The notes: generated by a model not told the origin, from the letters alone. Counted from the stretch's first letter, positions 11,080 through 23,450 are shown. The stretch: DNA of 64,000 nt from Charina bottae (GCA_023362775.1 JALMGJ010000002.1:61802914-61866913); one strand, 5' to 3'. A program made the numbers and translations.

Positions 11080-11462
11080 CTAACCAAGACTGATTTTTCC
11101 ATGTAGGCTGTCAATCCAGTTGAGGATATAATCTGTCTCATTGTGAGGTTTGATACAAAAATAGAAGCCCACGCTTATCTGGTCTGCATAATTTTAATTA
11201 GCATTCATGTGTTTGCAGATAGCCTTTTTGAAGCCATTGCATGCAGACACCAGCTCCTTGACCATTGTCCTCCCAGGCCACCATTTATTAGACTGGCATA
11301 ACCAGTGATTAATTGCTGGGTATCTGCAGCATGGCACTCCCTCTCCCACAGTTACGATGCAGGTTTTACTTTTAAAAGCAACACCTCCTTGATATAAGTA
11401 AATATTGTTTCTTTCATTGCATTTCATTAAGCAAGTCTTCTCTCCAGGTATCCAGTGTCTAT
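11080..11462 (-). pseudogene. unidentified cysteine-rich coding remnant with one in-frame stop
   Basis: The minus strand is open from about 11462 to a TAG at 11082-11080, apart from one TAA at 11196-11194. The translation has a protein-like composition, with blocks CIVTVGEGVPCCRYP, KWWPGRTMVKELVSAC and, after the stop, DQISVGFYFCIKPHNETDY. About ten cysteines and several tryptophans suggest a secreted or extracellular domain. No transposon motif is visible. I do not recognise the family. It may be an exon of a decayed gene, an exon in which the TAA is a recent change, or a coding relic of an unknown element. No convincing splice sites were found. Confidence 0.4.
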
Positions 11463-11481
11463 ATCTTCCTATGATATAGAC

Positions 11482-11550
11482 CAGTGTTTCTCAAATGTGA
11501 CAACTTTAAGATGCATGGACTTCAACTCCCAGAATTCCCCAGCCAGCATG
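11482..11550 (+). mobile_element. half copy of a palindromic hAT-like MITE
   Basis: Begins CAGTGTTTCTCAA and ends at CCAGCCAGCATG, the centre of the palindromic MITE seen complete at 11823-11957. The second arm is missing. No clear 8-bp target duplication flanks it. Confidence 0.75.
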
Positions 11551-11822
11551 CTTACATTACCAAATGCCAAAACCAGCCTGTCGGGGTTGATCTTGAGGCT
11601 TCCCGTCCAGAACCCCACAGCTTGTTTGAACAGCACACATTGGAATGACACATGGAGCCTCCAAACAATAATATGAGCTACACTAGGACAAAATCTTCCC
11701 CAATAGTATTGGTACTAAGAAGTGTTGGCAAAAGCTGGAGGAACCCTTGTCTTGTAAATATTCAGCCAATGTGACAATGAACACTTTGAAGCAAAGTGTT
11801 TTCTGTCTGAAAGTCTCTAATA

Positions 11823-11957
11823 CAATGTTTCTCAACCATGGCAACTTTAAGATGCGTGGACTTCAACTCCCAGAATTCCCCAGCCAGCATGGTTGGCTGG
11901 GGAATTCTGGGGGTTGAAGTCCACACATCTTAAAGTTGCCACGGTTGAGAAACACTG
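11823..11957. mobile_element. palindromic (fold-back) hAT-like MITE
   Basis: A 135-bp element whose two arms are inverted copies of each other along almost their full length. Its ends are CAATGTTTCTCAACC and GGTTGAGAAACACTG. The 8-bp flanks CTCTAATA and TTCTAATA differ at one position and are read as the target duplication. The terminal motif and 8-bp duplication fit the hAT superfamily. It has no coding capacity. Confidence 0.85.
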
Positions 11958-11993
11958 TTCTAATATGAAGAGGAATGGAGGGCTTTTGATTTG

Positions 11994-12025
11994 ATAAGCA
12001 CAACCAAGATTATGGTTGTGCTTAT
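11994..12025. repeat. perfect 13-bp hairpin
   Basis: ATAAGCACAACCA and its exact reverse complement are separated by six bases. It lies 37 bp right of the palindromic MITE. No T-run follows, so it is not a terminator-like structure. It may have arisen by local template switching. Confidence 0.7.
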
Positions 12026-12600
12026 GACTAACAGATAGCAAATTCTTACCTGGGAGTTTTAAGGTTTGCTCTGAACAGTGGGAAACAGCAGTCAGGACTT
12101 CAATATGATCTTTCATTTGTATGCTCCTTCCTTTCTTCCCCTGCAGAGCTAAATGGAGCTTCTTGGGGAAGGGTTCATTTATACTAACTAGTAAAAGGGC
12201 ATGGATGAAAAGAATTAAAACCTCCAGTCAAAGTGCCACATCCCTGATCTTTAAAGTGACCCAGTGGGACTGCTAAGTAGAAAAGCTGAAACTGCTGAAG
12301 ATTATAATCATGGATCTTCCACTTCATACTGACCCTTGTTATATGCACCAAATATCTGTGAATTCTTATTTCACAAAGTATTTCTTTTGGTCATATAAAG
12401 AATTGGCCATGGGAAACTGTATATTACAGCTACCATCTATCCCAACTGGGGCATTCATAGCTGAGATATGGATGAGGCTGACTTAGTTTATAACCATACA
12501 GCCCTTTTGAGCATTGCATTCCAAAGATAATTTGTATTATATTTATAATAATTTATATTATATCTAATGTATTATTTCTAGTAAGATAATGATTACACCA

Positions 12601-12934
12601 GGGGTGTGGTGGCTCAGCGGGTAAGACGCCAGGCTTGTCGATTGGAAGATCACAAGTTTGGAGGTTCGAATCCCTAGCCCCACGTGACGGAGTGAGCTCC
12701 CGCACTAGTCCCAGCTCTTGCCAACCTAGCAATTCGAAAGCATGCAAATGCAAGTAGACGAATAGGTACCACTTCAGTGGGAAGGTAACAGCGTTCCACG
12801 TGTGTCATGCCGGCCACATGACCGTGGAAGCGTCTTTGGACAACGCTGGGTCTTCGGCTAACAAACGGAGATGAGCACCGGCCCCTAGAGTCGGACACGA
12901 CTGCACCAATGTGCGGGGGAACCTTTACCTTTAC
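12601..12934 (+). mobile_element. full-length Sauria-type SINE (copy 2)
   Basis: Flanked by a 14-bp target duplication, TAATGATTACACCA, at 12587-12600 and 12935-12948. A tRNA-like head with A- and B-box-like motifs (TGGCTCAGCGGGT; GGTTCGAATCC) is followed by a body of about 200 bp and a tail carrying AGAGTCGGACACGACTG and ACCTTTACCTTTA. This is the best-preserved copy here and serves as the reference for the others. Confidence 0.92.
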
Positions 12935-12948
12935 TAATGATTACACCA

Positions 12949-15243
12949 GCTTTGTAAAAGGCTATAGGCTGTAATTGGGAGTGTAAAGTGGAATTACTAT
13001 TGCAGTGGCTTTGATTTCATTAGAAGCTTTGTCACCAGTAAACATTCCTTAGATAATATTTCCCCATGTCAATAGCTATGACTTTGGAACTGGGATATAG
13101 GATATAGGATTACACTAATACAAAATTACAAGGAACATAGCAATTCCTACATAGCAGAAACTACCTTTCAGAATCCAGAGGTCTGATATATTAGTTCAGG
13201 ACTGTTGGAGCCTTCCTAAGTCTGGGATCAAAGCTATTACTTTTAAGGATGTGGTGATTTTTCAAACAGCCTCTCTTACAGATGCATGTACGCTTGATCA
13301 AATGCTGGTGACCAGGATTAAGGCAACCATAGCCTTGCGAAAAGCTTTTTGTGATCAGTCTTGGCTTTCTTTCTATTCCAAGAAAAGTTTCCTTTTTTTA
13401 CCTGAGCATTTGCTTGCAGAGGTCTGACACTTTTCAGTGCAAATGGAGGAGTGCATTTACACATTTGTCCAAATGAAGGCCAATGGCCTGCAGAGATTGA
13501 TTCTCTCCCCCACCCTCCGTGTGCAAAGGCTGCATGTCTTTAGATTTTGTCTTACTTTCTATGCATGTAAATAGATCTTGATATCCCAAGAGGAAACTGA
13601 CAATAATGTCATGTCACATGTGAAATTGCATGCAACAGATTGGTGAGAAAGGACACTGTCTTGCCTAATTTTTTCCTGTCAAGTTCTTTATATTATCTGG
13701 TGACTTTTTATTATCACACCCTGAAGTACTATTTTATCTGTCTTTCCAAAAGACCCACATATTCCTATGTACTGTATCCTCCCTAAATTTCTAATGTTAT
13801 TGGCCAAGCATTCTGTGGTTTCTGCTTTCTTCACTTATTTTGATAGTTTATAAAATTTATTCTAGAAGGAAGGCCCTTGCATAAGTCCCCCACAATGAGA
13901 TCTGATGACATTCTTTGAGTTCTTCCAAGTACCTCCGAGGGACTCCTGGCTCTTGAAAAAGCAGTGACCGAGGCTTCATGACTCTCCAGTTGCTTCTTGA
14001 CAGTACAGTAACATGTATTTCTGTCTCAATTGTCTACATCTGTAAAAGGTAATCTTGCATGGTATATTATTATATGACAGGTCTGGAGGAAAATCTTCTT
14101 TAATCACTTGCTCCCACATATCTCTAAGGCGGTTGGCATTTATTCTTTTTTACCAAGAGTCCCTCTCTTTGGAAACAGTATTTGGATATTCTTCAGTTTT
14201 TTTGCCTGGATAGACTTTGCTTCTTTGAAAGTGGGAGGTGGGGGGAGGGAAGAAGGGGGGAGCAGCAAGTATAAAACATGTGATGATCTCAAAATGATGA
14301 CATGGGTGCAATTACATCATTGTGGAAATGCCACAGTTGCAGACCTGGGTCACAATAGTCTGACATAAGTATGGAAATTGTGGCATTTGTGCAATGACAT
14401 TTTCCCTCATGTGTCATCCTCTGTCTCCCTTTCCCCCTCCCCCCAAGGAAGCCTGGGTAGAAGTTATTTCAGTGTTTCTGAAGAGGAGGGCATTGCCTTT
14501 ATCTCAAAAGTACAAATAGATGGCACAACTAAATGAACATCTTAGCTTTCAGATTTCCTTCTCTCAGTATTAGGATGTACATGTGTGCAAAGTCACATCA
14601 AGGGGTGCCCCTCTCATTCAAAAGAAACAATGTCTTGCAGTTACTTTATTCCAGTTATTCTGGCAACAATCCAACTCTGTTCTTCTAATTCAACAAAGCC
14701 TACGTTGGAGGAGGAGGAGGAGGAGTTTTTATAGACAACTTTGGAGTATTTTCTCTCTCTCTTCATTATAAACATACAAGGAGCACATATAATGTAACAT
14801 ATATGCACAAAGAAGATAAGTCATTACATAAACAAAGTCTATATTAATAATGCCTAGAACTGTTTCACTAAAATTTATTTCTTCAAGTTTACAATCATTT
14901 CCCCCCCTCTCTCATTTATCTAGTCTTTCTATACTTACAGACAGAAAGGCTTATCAATAATTGTAAGTTATTGTTGAAACTCTGTACAGCTACTAACACT
15001 CATTCAGCTTTGAGGTATGTTGCTGATGATAGTAGAATTGTGTGTACAGTAACAAAATGGTACAGTAGTTTCAAATCTAGGACATGAACTCAAATCTATT
15101 TGTATTCTAGTTCTTCTTCCAATACACATACATGCATTTTCACAGGAAATTTGAAACTTGCACCAAATAATTCGTCTGTTCATGATGATCCTATTAACGA
15201 TGAGCCACTCAGAGCTGAAATGATTGAAGTGGAATAAAATCAT
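12949..15243. other. no recognisable feature
   Basis: Single-copy-looking, moderately AT-rich sequence. It includes a short (GGA)n run near 14711-14725 and a purine-rich patch near 14230-14260. No gene or repeat family is supported. Confidence 0.45.
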
Positions 15244-15248
15244 TGATA

Positions 15249-15340
15249 AGAAAGGAAGAAAGAAAGAAAGAAAGAAAGGAAGGAAGGAAGGAAGGAAGGA
15301 AGGAAGGAAGGAAGGAAGGAAGGAAGGAAGGAAGGAAGGA

Positions 15341-15408
<68 letters not shown>

Positions 15409-15410
15409 AG
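15249..15410 (+). repeat. compound (GAAA)n-(GGAA)n-(GAAA)n microsatellite
   Basis: A purine-only tract of about 160 bp built from GAAA units, then GGAA units, then GAAA units again. Open frames on both strands through it (Lys/Glu/Arg or Phe/Leu/Ser repeats) are products of the repeat and not genes. Confidence 0.97.
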
Positions 15411-15733
15411 GTTGTTTTTAGAAATGTTGAGGGGTAGTAAAACACTTTTGCAAAACTAGCAAAATTCTTAACCAAAACTGAACAAAACAAAACAAAACAA
15501 AACACAAACTTTGCTATACAAATATTTCTCAAATAACACCGTCACCAACACTAGTCCAAAGCATTGTGTTCTCTGAGGCAAAGGACAAATGGTGCTTTTG
15601 CCCTTTTTTATGTATAGAGACCAGTCAGACTGGCAGCTGAAACCTACTTTAACACTGCTGTAGAAGAGCATCTTCCAGTGGACCTGGTGGCAGTAGGCTA
15701 ACTTGAAAGGTTTATGGCATGTTATATGGTACA

Positions 15734-16035
15734 GCCTCGTGTGGTACAGAGTGGTAGGCGGCAGTACTGCAACCGAAACTCTCCCCACAACCTGAGTTCA
15801 ATCCCAGTGGAAGTTGGTTTCTCAGGTAGCCGGCTCAGGTCGACTCAGCCTTCCATCCTTCCGAGGTCGGTAAAATGAGTACCCAGCTAAGCCGGGGGAA
15901 AGGTAATCATGACTGGGGAAGGGAATGACAAACCACCCCGCTATAAGTCTGCCTAGAAAACGTCAGCGAAAGCGGCGTCCCTCCAAAGGGTCAGTAATGA
16001 CTCGGTGCTTGCACAGAGGACCTTTCACTTTTCAC
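15734..16035 (+). mobile_element. tRNA-derived SINE, second Sauria-like subfamily
   Basis: Flanked by a 10-bp duplication, ATATGGTACA (15724-15733 and 16036-16045). The head GTGGTACAGAGTGGTAGGC with a downstream GAGTTCAATCCC resembles A and B boxes. The body contains TTCCGAGGTCGGTAAAATGA and GGGGAAGGGAATGACAAACC. The tail includes a degraded GTCRG..ATGACT block and GGACCTTTCAC, the BovB-like end. It differs in head and body from the SINE at 12601 but shares the tail logic. Confidence 0.85.
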
Positions 16036-16954
16036 ATATGGTACATACAGCCATATATGCCAATCTTTGATCACCACTCCATGATTTCAAACAACTACTC
16101 ACTGCCTAATGGAATGGATATCCTTGTATGTTATATAATACTTCTAGTTGCTTCTGCTTCTCTTTTTCCATCCTCTATTGCTTTGAGATCAAAGGCCCAA
16201 CTCCTAGTGATTTCATAGACACATGATTCTTTCTATTCACTTTCCAGTTTAGTTTGTAGTCCTGGGATTTCTTGGTGTTTCTTCTATTCAGGTACCAATC
16301 AGGGCTGACCTTGCTGAACTTTCTGAGACCTGCTGACATAACTGTACTTGTAAATTTATCTAACATCTCAACCATGCCCAGTTCTTTGGCAATATATCCT
16401 TGTCTTCTTATGTAAATCTACATATTATAGCCAAGCCACATGAGCAGAAGCCTTATAGATTCCCAAGTAATATGGGAACAATAATCAACTCGTTGTTTCA
16501 GGCCCCAAATCTACTGTTATGGTAGTTGGAGTAGTGCTTCCTTAGCATCATTGTTAACTGGTGTTTGAAAGTATATACCTGTGCACTGCTTTTCATGCAG
16601 TTTTAAAAAAAAAGTCATGGAGAGAAATAGGAACATATGTTGTAGCCCATCTTTGTGAGTTCCCCAGGTTGATGAGTAAGCCTGTAGGGCGAGTAGGACC
16701 ATCTGGCTTAATGCAGCCTTCATCTTTCAAAGGAGTAATGTGCTTGAGAAAATCAGAGGCCAAAATCCAGGGGAAAGAGGCTGCTGGCATTTGGAGACCA
16801 ACCTGGGATTGATAAGGAATGGCGCCAGCCAAAGAAGCCTTTTGCCAGTTGCTGCTCTAGAACTCCTGCCCGCCAAAACCCTTGTTCTGGAAACGTGTTT
16901 CTTTGTCTTTGGATTCATTCTTTTTCTCTCCCATTGCCTCTCTAAATATACACT

Positions 16955-17110
16955 GGCACGGCTGAATTAATTAATAATTAATGCTTCCTGTTTAATCTTG
17001 TATGAACTTGGACCAAATTTATGACTTTGCAATAAGCCTGACAGATTTACTGTAACCTGAAGTCAGATAAGCACAGGCATTCCGAGAGAGCTGGACATCT
17101 GCAGACCTTG
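16955..17110. promoter_or_regulatory. candidate conserved non-coding element
   Basis: Clean single-copy DNA with homeodomain-like sites (AATTAATTAATAATTAAT), a CCTGTTTAAT motif and an unbroken, low-repeat texture typical of vertebrate enhancers. Conservation cannot be seen from one sequence, so this is a guess from motif density. Confidence 0.2.
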
Positions 17111-17479
17111 CTTGTAACATAGAGTGGATGTTATATAAGGGAGCTGCATCTCCTGTGGTTTTTTGAGCATGCATGGACAGCTTACTGTATGTATATATAA
17201 CAAGTACACGTTAACTAGTACATGCAGCTTGCAGAGATATGTTCACCCCCATCTCCCAGTCATGCGAAGATGGTTCAAGTATGAAAAATTAACTCAAATT
17301 TTCTTTTCTTCCAAATATTATGTGCCTTTGTTTTAGGTGTGCTTGATTGCTGGCCATGATTATGTGGTAAATTTCAGATGATTATGTTTTTAAGAGGTCC
17401 CATTTTAGATAATGAATACAAACTGACTAAGCAGTCTAAAAAAAATGGTGCACATTAACAGCTGAATTATTTTCTCATT

Positions 17480-17660
17480 TTACTTCATGCAACAGAATTA
17501 AATTAAACCTCAACATAAACAGGGCAGGCGGTAGCTATTAATTCTCCCCAGAGAATCTATAATTATGTTTTTGCAAACTCTGATTTCATTTGCATATGTA
17601 TCATTGAATTGTAAATTGCAGTTATACCAGGGCAGGTGTTCTGTGTATAGCTAGATTAAA
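17480..17660. promoter_or_regulatory. candidate conserved non-coding element
   Basis: Contains an octamer-like site ATTTGCATATG, homeodomain-like TAATTATG and ATTAATT, and no repeat signature. It lies in the longest repeat-poor stretch of the window (16.1-19.3 kb). Regulatory function is inferred from motifs only. Confidence 0.2.
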
Positions 17661-19330
17661 TTTTAGCTTTGTGTAGTATGGCACGGGTTTGAGCATTTGG
17701 TAATGAATGGTGTTTCACAGAGGAATGATAGACCTCTATCTTGATCAGCTTCCATTGATGCCAGTGGAATTTATTTGATGAAAAGCCTTCTGGATCATAT
17801 CCAATTTTACTCAATTAAAGCAAGAGAGAACCAGCAAATGTAGCTGAAATTCTGTTGTTTCTTTGCTGTTCTATTTGTACCAGCAATTATGCAGAAACCA
17901 CTTCTTTAAAAAATGACCTCAGATGGACGGTAAAAGAGGTTAACTGTTGCAATCAAGGAAACAATTTGCTACAAATAATTGTCTTGTTACTTGAAACAGG
18001 GGCACACATCAGTAACTTTATACTCATGCATTTAACAGGAGTACTCATGTGTGTAGGATTACATGTGTACGCATTAGCAGCCTGAACGACTACAACCTGG
18101 CTTCTAATTGATGACAGGATGGGCCTTCTTCTCCCTAAAGCTCAAGATATAGCTCACTAACTTGCATCCATCCCTGCATCTGCCATACATACTGGCTAAT
18201 CATCTAGTGTGTTTTTATGACATGGAATAACTTGGCAAAATTTAAACTCAGGACATGTACACACAGGGAATCCTTCAAGCAAAAAAAATCAAGGTTACAA
18301 AAGTAGTTAAAAGTTCTAAACTCCTTTGCCCACCCAGGTCAAAGCTACCTGATTTGATCTGAGACGAAGTCTAAGTTAGTTATTGACCACAGACTAGTCT
18401 GGAAAGAAGCTTTCATTCCATATATCACTGCTGATGATTTGAGCAGAGCTGACTACTATCTATAAGCTGACGTTCTTCACAGATGCAGATGGTACTGGCA
18501 TCATTCTCTCAGCCTGGATGGGTACCAGAACTGGCAACATGTTACTTTTGAGTTTGTGCAACTTCCTGATTTTTAAGTTTTGCTAAATGTATACTCTGAA
18601 ATTTCATTACATGAGATTAGCTTACATCTTCAACAGTTAGAAAAGGTAGGGGTTCCTAATAAAAACTAATCCGCTTTCAGTATTTATCTTACTTTCTTAT
18701 GGTAGCCCAACAGCAAGATCCACTGAATTCTCAAGGGAGGATAGATTACTTTGAGCCTCTACTAGTGCAATGCTGTATGGTGCAAAGATAAGCTTCTCAA
18801 AATAGAGGCTTATAGGATAACCATAGACATTTTAACTATTGCTGTGCAAGAGAAGAGTGTCCTCTTTAAAAATCGCAATCAGAAATGGTTCCTAGAGATT
18901 AATATTGTAGAATCAGTCAAAGAGTTGGAAGTGGAAACACTGAATATTTAGCCTAATCCCATAGTCTTTGCCAGATGCTTACCCACTCATAACCTAGAAG
19001 CATTCAGTGAAGAAAATTATCCACTGTAATATCCACTGCTTATTTGAGAGCTGAAATATTATACAAGATTTGTCTGTGAATAAACATGTGAACAGGATTG
19101 CACTGGAAACCCACTTAGCTTAAACTAACACTTGAAGCTGTAATGTGCTGTCTTAAACCCATTTACTAGGTAACATTGAAAAAACCTACTCCTTGGTAAA
19201 TACACAAAAGATTGTCCCATAAATCAACTTCCTACAGCTTCAATATTCTATGTATTTTCATGTTTCACTACAGTGTTCCCCAAAGCTCTTAAACCTTGAA
19301 TTTACTTAGAATATATAATTTATACACTAT
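17661..19330. other. no recognisable feature
   Basis: Repeat-poor, AT-rich DNA. A broken reading near 18470-18560 (FTDADGTGIILSAWMG) faintly recalls the start of a retroelement RNase H domain but is too short and interrupted to call. Confidence 0.4.
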
Positions 19331-19490
19331 TTAGATCAGATTGGGATTAACTGTAGAGGTGACGATTTATTATGAATTTGTTCTATTGTTTTCTTTGTAT
19401 TTACCTGTATACTTGTATTGGTTTTATACTTTTGATATGATCAAATTACTAAATCAATAAAGTTTCTATTCTATTCTATTCTTCTATAAT
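19331..19490 (+). mobile_element. CR1-like LINE 3' end
   Basis: Ends with TAAATCAATAAAGTTTC followed by repeated TATTC units. A short pentamer-repeat tail of the ATTCT type is characteristic of squamate CR1 elements. Only the 3' UTR is recognisable. Confidence 0.55.
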
Positions 19491-20520
19491 TTATACAGCT
19501 GTTCTGGTTTCTTAACAGAAAACTCTAACCCTAACTGTTGGTATCTTTTTGGAATAACATTTCAATGTACATAAGTAGGTTTGTGGAGAAATCCCTACAT
19601 GTTAAAGCTGTGATGTTGAATTATTCCCTAAAATGTTGACATCTTACTGTCTTTGAGGAATTATGAAGTATTGGGCATGGAGGGTAGCTAAGAATTATTT
19701 TGAGAAATTGGAAAAGTGATATTATTCCCAATATTAAGGTTTGGCTTTGAGAAATGTGTAATTTATCCATTTTGGAAAAGACCATTTTCTCAACTAATCA
19801 GAAAATGAAGCAATATGTTCTAGATTTCATGAAATTTTACAATAATACAGTATATGGGTTTTTTTTTAAAAAAAACAGTGATTTCTATATGGTTAATATA
19901 TAAGTTCAAATGTTTAGTATTTTTTTTTAAATGGGGGGTATCTTTCTCTTCTATTTCTTGGTTCTGTTGAGGTTTTCTTTCTTTTTTTGGAGGGGTCATG
20001 TATTAATTGCCTTTAATATTTCATTGTATTTTTTCTATGTTTGTATTCTGTTTATTTTTTGTTATCCTGTTAAAAGACAATAAAATTGGAAGAGAAGAAG
20101 AAGAGGAGGTGGTGGGGAGGAGGAGGAGGAGGAGACATAGACGTGGATTTATTCTTTCCAAGCCAGAGGAATGTTGGAAAGTCCTTATGTAAAGGCACCC
20201 AGGCATCTGTCCATCTTCAGCCTTCCATCAGCAGGTTATCCCTCTGAAAACTAAGCAGAATAGGAACACGTTTGGCACATGTTACGGAAGAACCTAGTTC
20301 CTTTATTTGTTGGTTGGTTGATTTTTGGAGGGTAACTGGACTATTACTTTGGATTAACTCAGTTCTGGAGAAGCTGTTTTAAAACTTTTGCAGAATTAAA
20401 ATATGAAGTTTATTTACCTTGAACTGCTTCATGTCAGTTTATTCAATTTAAACATTTGTTTTTGATCTGTTTGGTAGAGAAGATATTGTTATTTCTGAAG
20501 TTTCAGAATGGTTGGAGATT

Positions 20521-22104
20521 TTTTTTAAAATTTTTTTTAAAAAATAAACTTTATTTACATTTAACATTTAACACAGACATTTACATTTTACATAAAACAT
20601 ATCTCATTTACACTTAGGCATTTCATCAATTGCATATTTTCATAGTCTTATAACTTATACATTTTTATTTCTAGTCTTTTATATAATCCGATCTTTCAAT
20701 TCTATTTATCCATTTCTACTTTCTTTTTCCTTCCTACCTTCTTACCTCCCATACTCCTCTCCCACTACTACATATCTCTTAATCCACAAAATCCCTCCCT
20801 TATCTTTTTTATCTATTTTTAGTTCTTTAATTCCTTTCTTTCATTTTTATGTTTCTATATATATATACTTATTCTATTATTTTCTTATGCATTTTTCCTT
20901 TCTTAATTTTTAAAGACTTAACCTCTACTACCTACACATACATACTACATATTCATACACCTTTAAAATTACTTCCGGCTTTCTTAACTCAGAACATTAA
21001 ATGTAACTAATTTGTATACATTTTCTCTCTTACTTTCTATATTTCCTTATTTCCCCCCCCATTACTATATTTTTATTTATAGTTGTATAATTACATATAT
21101 ATCTATTTAATATTGTATTCCTTTTTAAGATACTCTGTAAAAGGGTCCCATATCTCTTTATGCTTCCCTATTTCTTTCCCTTTTATTAGGTTAGTTAATC
21201 TGTCTGCTTGCATTAATTCCATTAATTTCATAATCCAATCTTCTTTTGTTGGTACATTTTCTTCCTTCCATAATTGCGCATATTTTACTCTTGCTGCTGT
21301 ACTTAAATATAAAAATAATGTCTTTTGTCTTTTATTCATGGTATCCTCAGTTTTGCCTAGTAAATAGATTTCTGGTTTCATTTGTATATCTTTACCTAAC
21401 ATTTCTTTTATATATGTATTTATTTTAGTCCAATATTTTCTTGCTTTGTCACATAGCCACCATATGTGGTAAAAAGATCCTCTTTTTTTTTTTGCATTTC
21501 CAACAGACATTCGTATTTCTAATTTTTGATTTAAATAGCACCTCAGGTGATAGGTACCATCTATATATCATTTTGTATATGTTTTCCCTTAAACTATTAC
21601 TTAGGGTGAATTTTATATTTTTTGACCAAATTTTTTGCCACTGCTCATATGTAATTTCTATACCTAAATCTTCTTCCCATTTCTTCATATAATTTTTAAT
21701 TTTTATATCTTTAGTTTTCATTTCCAATAATATCTTGTAAATTTTTGATATCAAGTGGTCATTGTCTCGTTCTAATATATTGTCCCAATTATTTTGATCT
21801 TTTATGAATTGAAAGTTTTTATTGTCGATTTTATATTGTTCTTTTAGTTGAAAGTACGTAAACCAGTGGCACGTTATATTTTCGTTTTCTAGTTCCTCCC
21901 GTGTTTTTAGTCTATAATTATTTCCTTCCATTTTTAACAAATTTTGATATTTTATAAAATCCTTATCTGTTTGATTCCCCATTCTGGCGCCTGCCTCCTG
22001 TGGCGATACCCATAATGGCAAGCCAGGTAGTAACGTTGTTTTATATTTGCTCCAGATTTTTAATAGTGACTTCCTAATTATATGATTGTTGAATAACTTA
22101 TGTA
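20521..22104 (-). mobile_element. 5'-truncated L1 LINE (antisense) with target duplication
   Basis: The direct repeat CAGAATGGTTGGAGATT occurs at about 20504-20520 and again at 22105-22121, and brackets an element whose A-rich 3' end (T-run on the plus strand) lies at 20521. The minus strand encodes the C-terminal region of L1 ORF2 (about 21103-22021) followed by a 3' UTR of about 580 bp. The 5' end is truncated within ORF2, as is usual for L1. Confidence 0.9.
21103..22021 (-). pseudogene. L1 ORF2 C-terminal fragment
   Basis: Two overlapping open frames (21449-22021 and 21103-21510) carry the distal L1 ORF2 sequence. The first reads MIYRWYLSPEVLF and CWKCKKK, and the second GSFYHIWWLCDKARKYW, which together form the conserved cysteine motif region near the ORF2 C-terminus. 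A frameshift near 21480-21510, in a run of T, splits the two. The polymerase and endonuclease domains are absent. Confidence 0.85.
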
Positions 22105-22123
22105 CAGAATGGTTGGAGATTTT

Positions 22124-23346
22124 GATAGAATTAACTGTGGCTCTTAAATCAGTAGCTCTTTTATTAGAGGAAGTTGAAAGAAGTTGATGACATTGGTATT
22201 AGTTTTTTATGCAACCTCTTGAATAAGGAGCCCGCATGTCCTATTTTTGTTCAGTTTCTTTACTTCAGTCTTTCACCAGCATTAAATGTAGAATAAACAA
22301 TACTAAATTAAATCAGTGCTTTTGTATATAAAATATTAATAGCCTTAAGTTTACATATACACATAATCTATAAAGCTACAAGTAAGTATATAAAATTAAA
22401 ATATATATGTATTGTAAGATTTATTCTTGTTCCTATTTTGCTTGCCATAAATGATAAAATCTCATGTCCAAAAAGTTTTTGCCCACTACAGAAATTGAAG
22501 AGTATATTCAAAGATATATGACAGTAGATAAATGTTCACAGGCAGGTTCTGTGAACTTTTATTAATCAAAAACTCAGTTACATCAATATTGCACAGATAT
22601 ATCATGTAGAATGCATTCAAGGATATCCTTGTAATTATGGCATTGGTACATATGCATACATAATCAACTGATGCACAAAACTCAATGGCAGAACCCACTG
22701 GTGGGAAAAAATGAATAAGAGCCAGTTTTATATTATGAAATAACTGTAAACTCTAAACTCTATGTAAAAATTAAAATTGTTTATGAATACAACCATAATT
22801 GCTTTAAAAATTATTGAACTAACTTAGCTTAAGCAACTTAAAATGGTCCTAGCTATAACTTTAACATATGGATAGTATATAATCTAGTTAAAATAATAGC
22901 AATATGTTACTTTAAACATTTTACATAATAAAATTAAGCATGTTTCTAGCCCATTTACTAGGTATCAATTCCCATTGGATTTTATATGCCACTGCACAGA
23001 AATTGGCTACATTATAAATAATTGAAGAGTCATTATTTGAAAGTAATAAATGGGTATAGAACTGATTTCTATTCCTTGGATCCTTACGAGTAATGGATGA
23101 AAGAGTGAGCTGTGAGTATCTCTATAGTATGTACAATGGGGAAGAATATGTTCCTTGTTTTCAACTTGGCCATCACAGACACAAATGGTCTATAAAGGTG
23201 ATCTTCCTATATTTTCAAACACAGATGAGGGGAAGTCACTGCAACATACCAAGATATAAGCCCTTCCATAGTTTGGCCTTTCTAACTATGTTTCCATTAT
23301 CTCACCATTAGTCAGGGACAACTACAGCAAGAAATATTTAATCACA
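22124..23346. other. no recognisable feature
   Basis: AT-rich, single-copy-looking sequence. No gene, LINE or SINE is recognisable. Confidence 0.45.
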
Positions 23347-23450
23347 TATGCGAATATTCTGTTGATATCCATCCCGCTGGTAGTTGGAATAGTCTATATG
23401 CTAATATAGTACATCCAGACTCAGAAAACAGACTAAAGACACAGCAAGAA
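23347..23450 (+). repeat. local direct duplication C, copy 1
   Basis: A 104-bp segment repeated at 24022-24125 with about six differences. Copy 1 is interrupted at its right end by a 5'-truncated SINE. Confidence 0.9.

Noticed and set aside
11080..11462. Processed pseudogene
   Set aside because: The adjacent homopolymer is poly(T) on the coding strand, opposite to what a retrocopied mRNA would leave, and no target duplication is seen.
12601..12675. tRNA gene
   Set aside because: The tRNA-like segment is the head of a SINE with a target duplication and recurs in other copies; it does not fold as a complete functional tRNA.
15209..15532. Open frames with Lys/Glu or Phe/Leu/Ser repeats
   Set aside because: They are translations of the GAAA/GGAA microsatellite.
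18470..18780. RNase H-like relic of a DIRS or gypsy element
   Set aside because: Only a few residues (FTDADGTG) fit, and stops follow immediately.
19960..20090. L1 3' UTR end
   Set aside because: The GTTAAAAGACAATAAAATTG end resembles an L1 tail, but there is no coding sequence or target duplication to support it.
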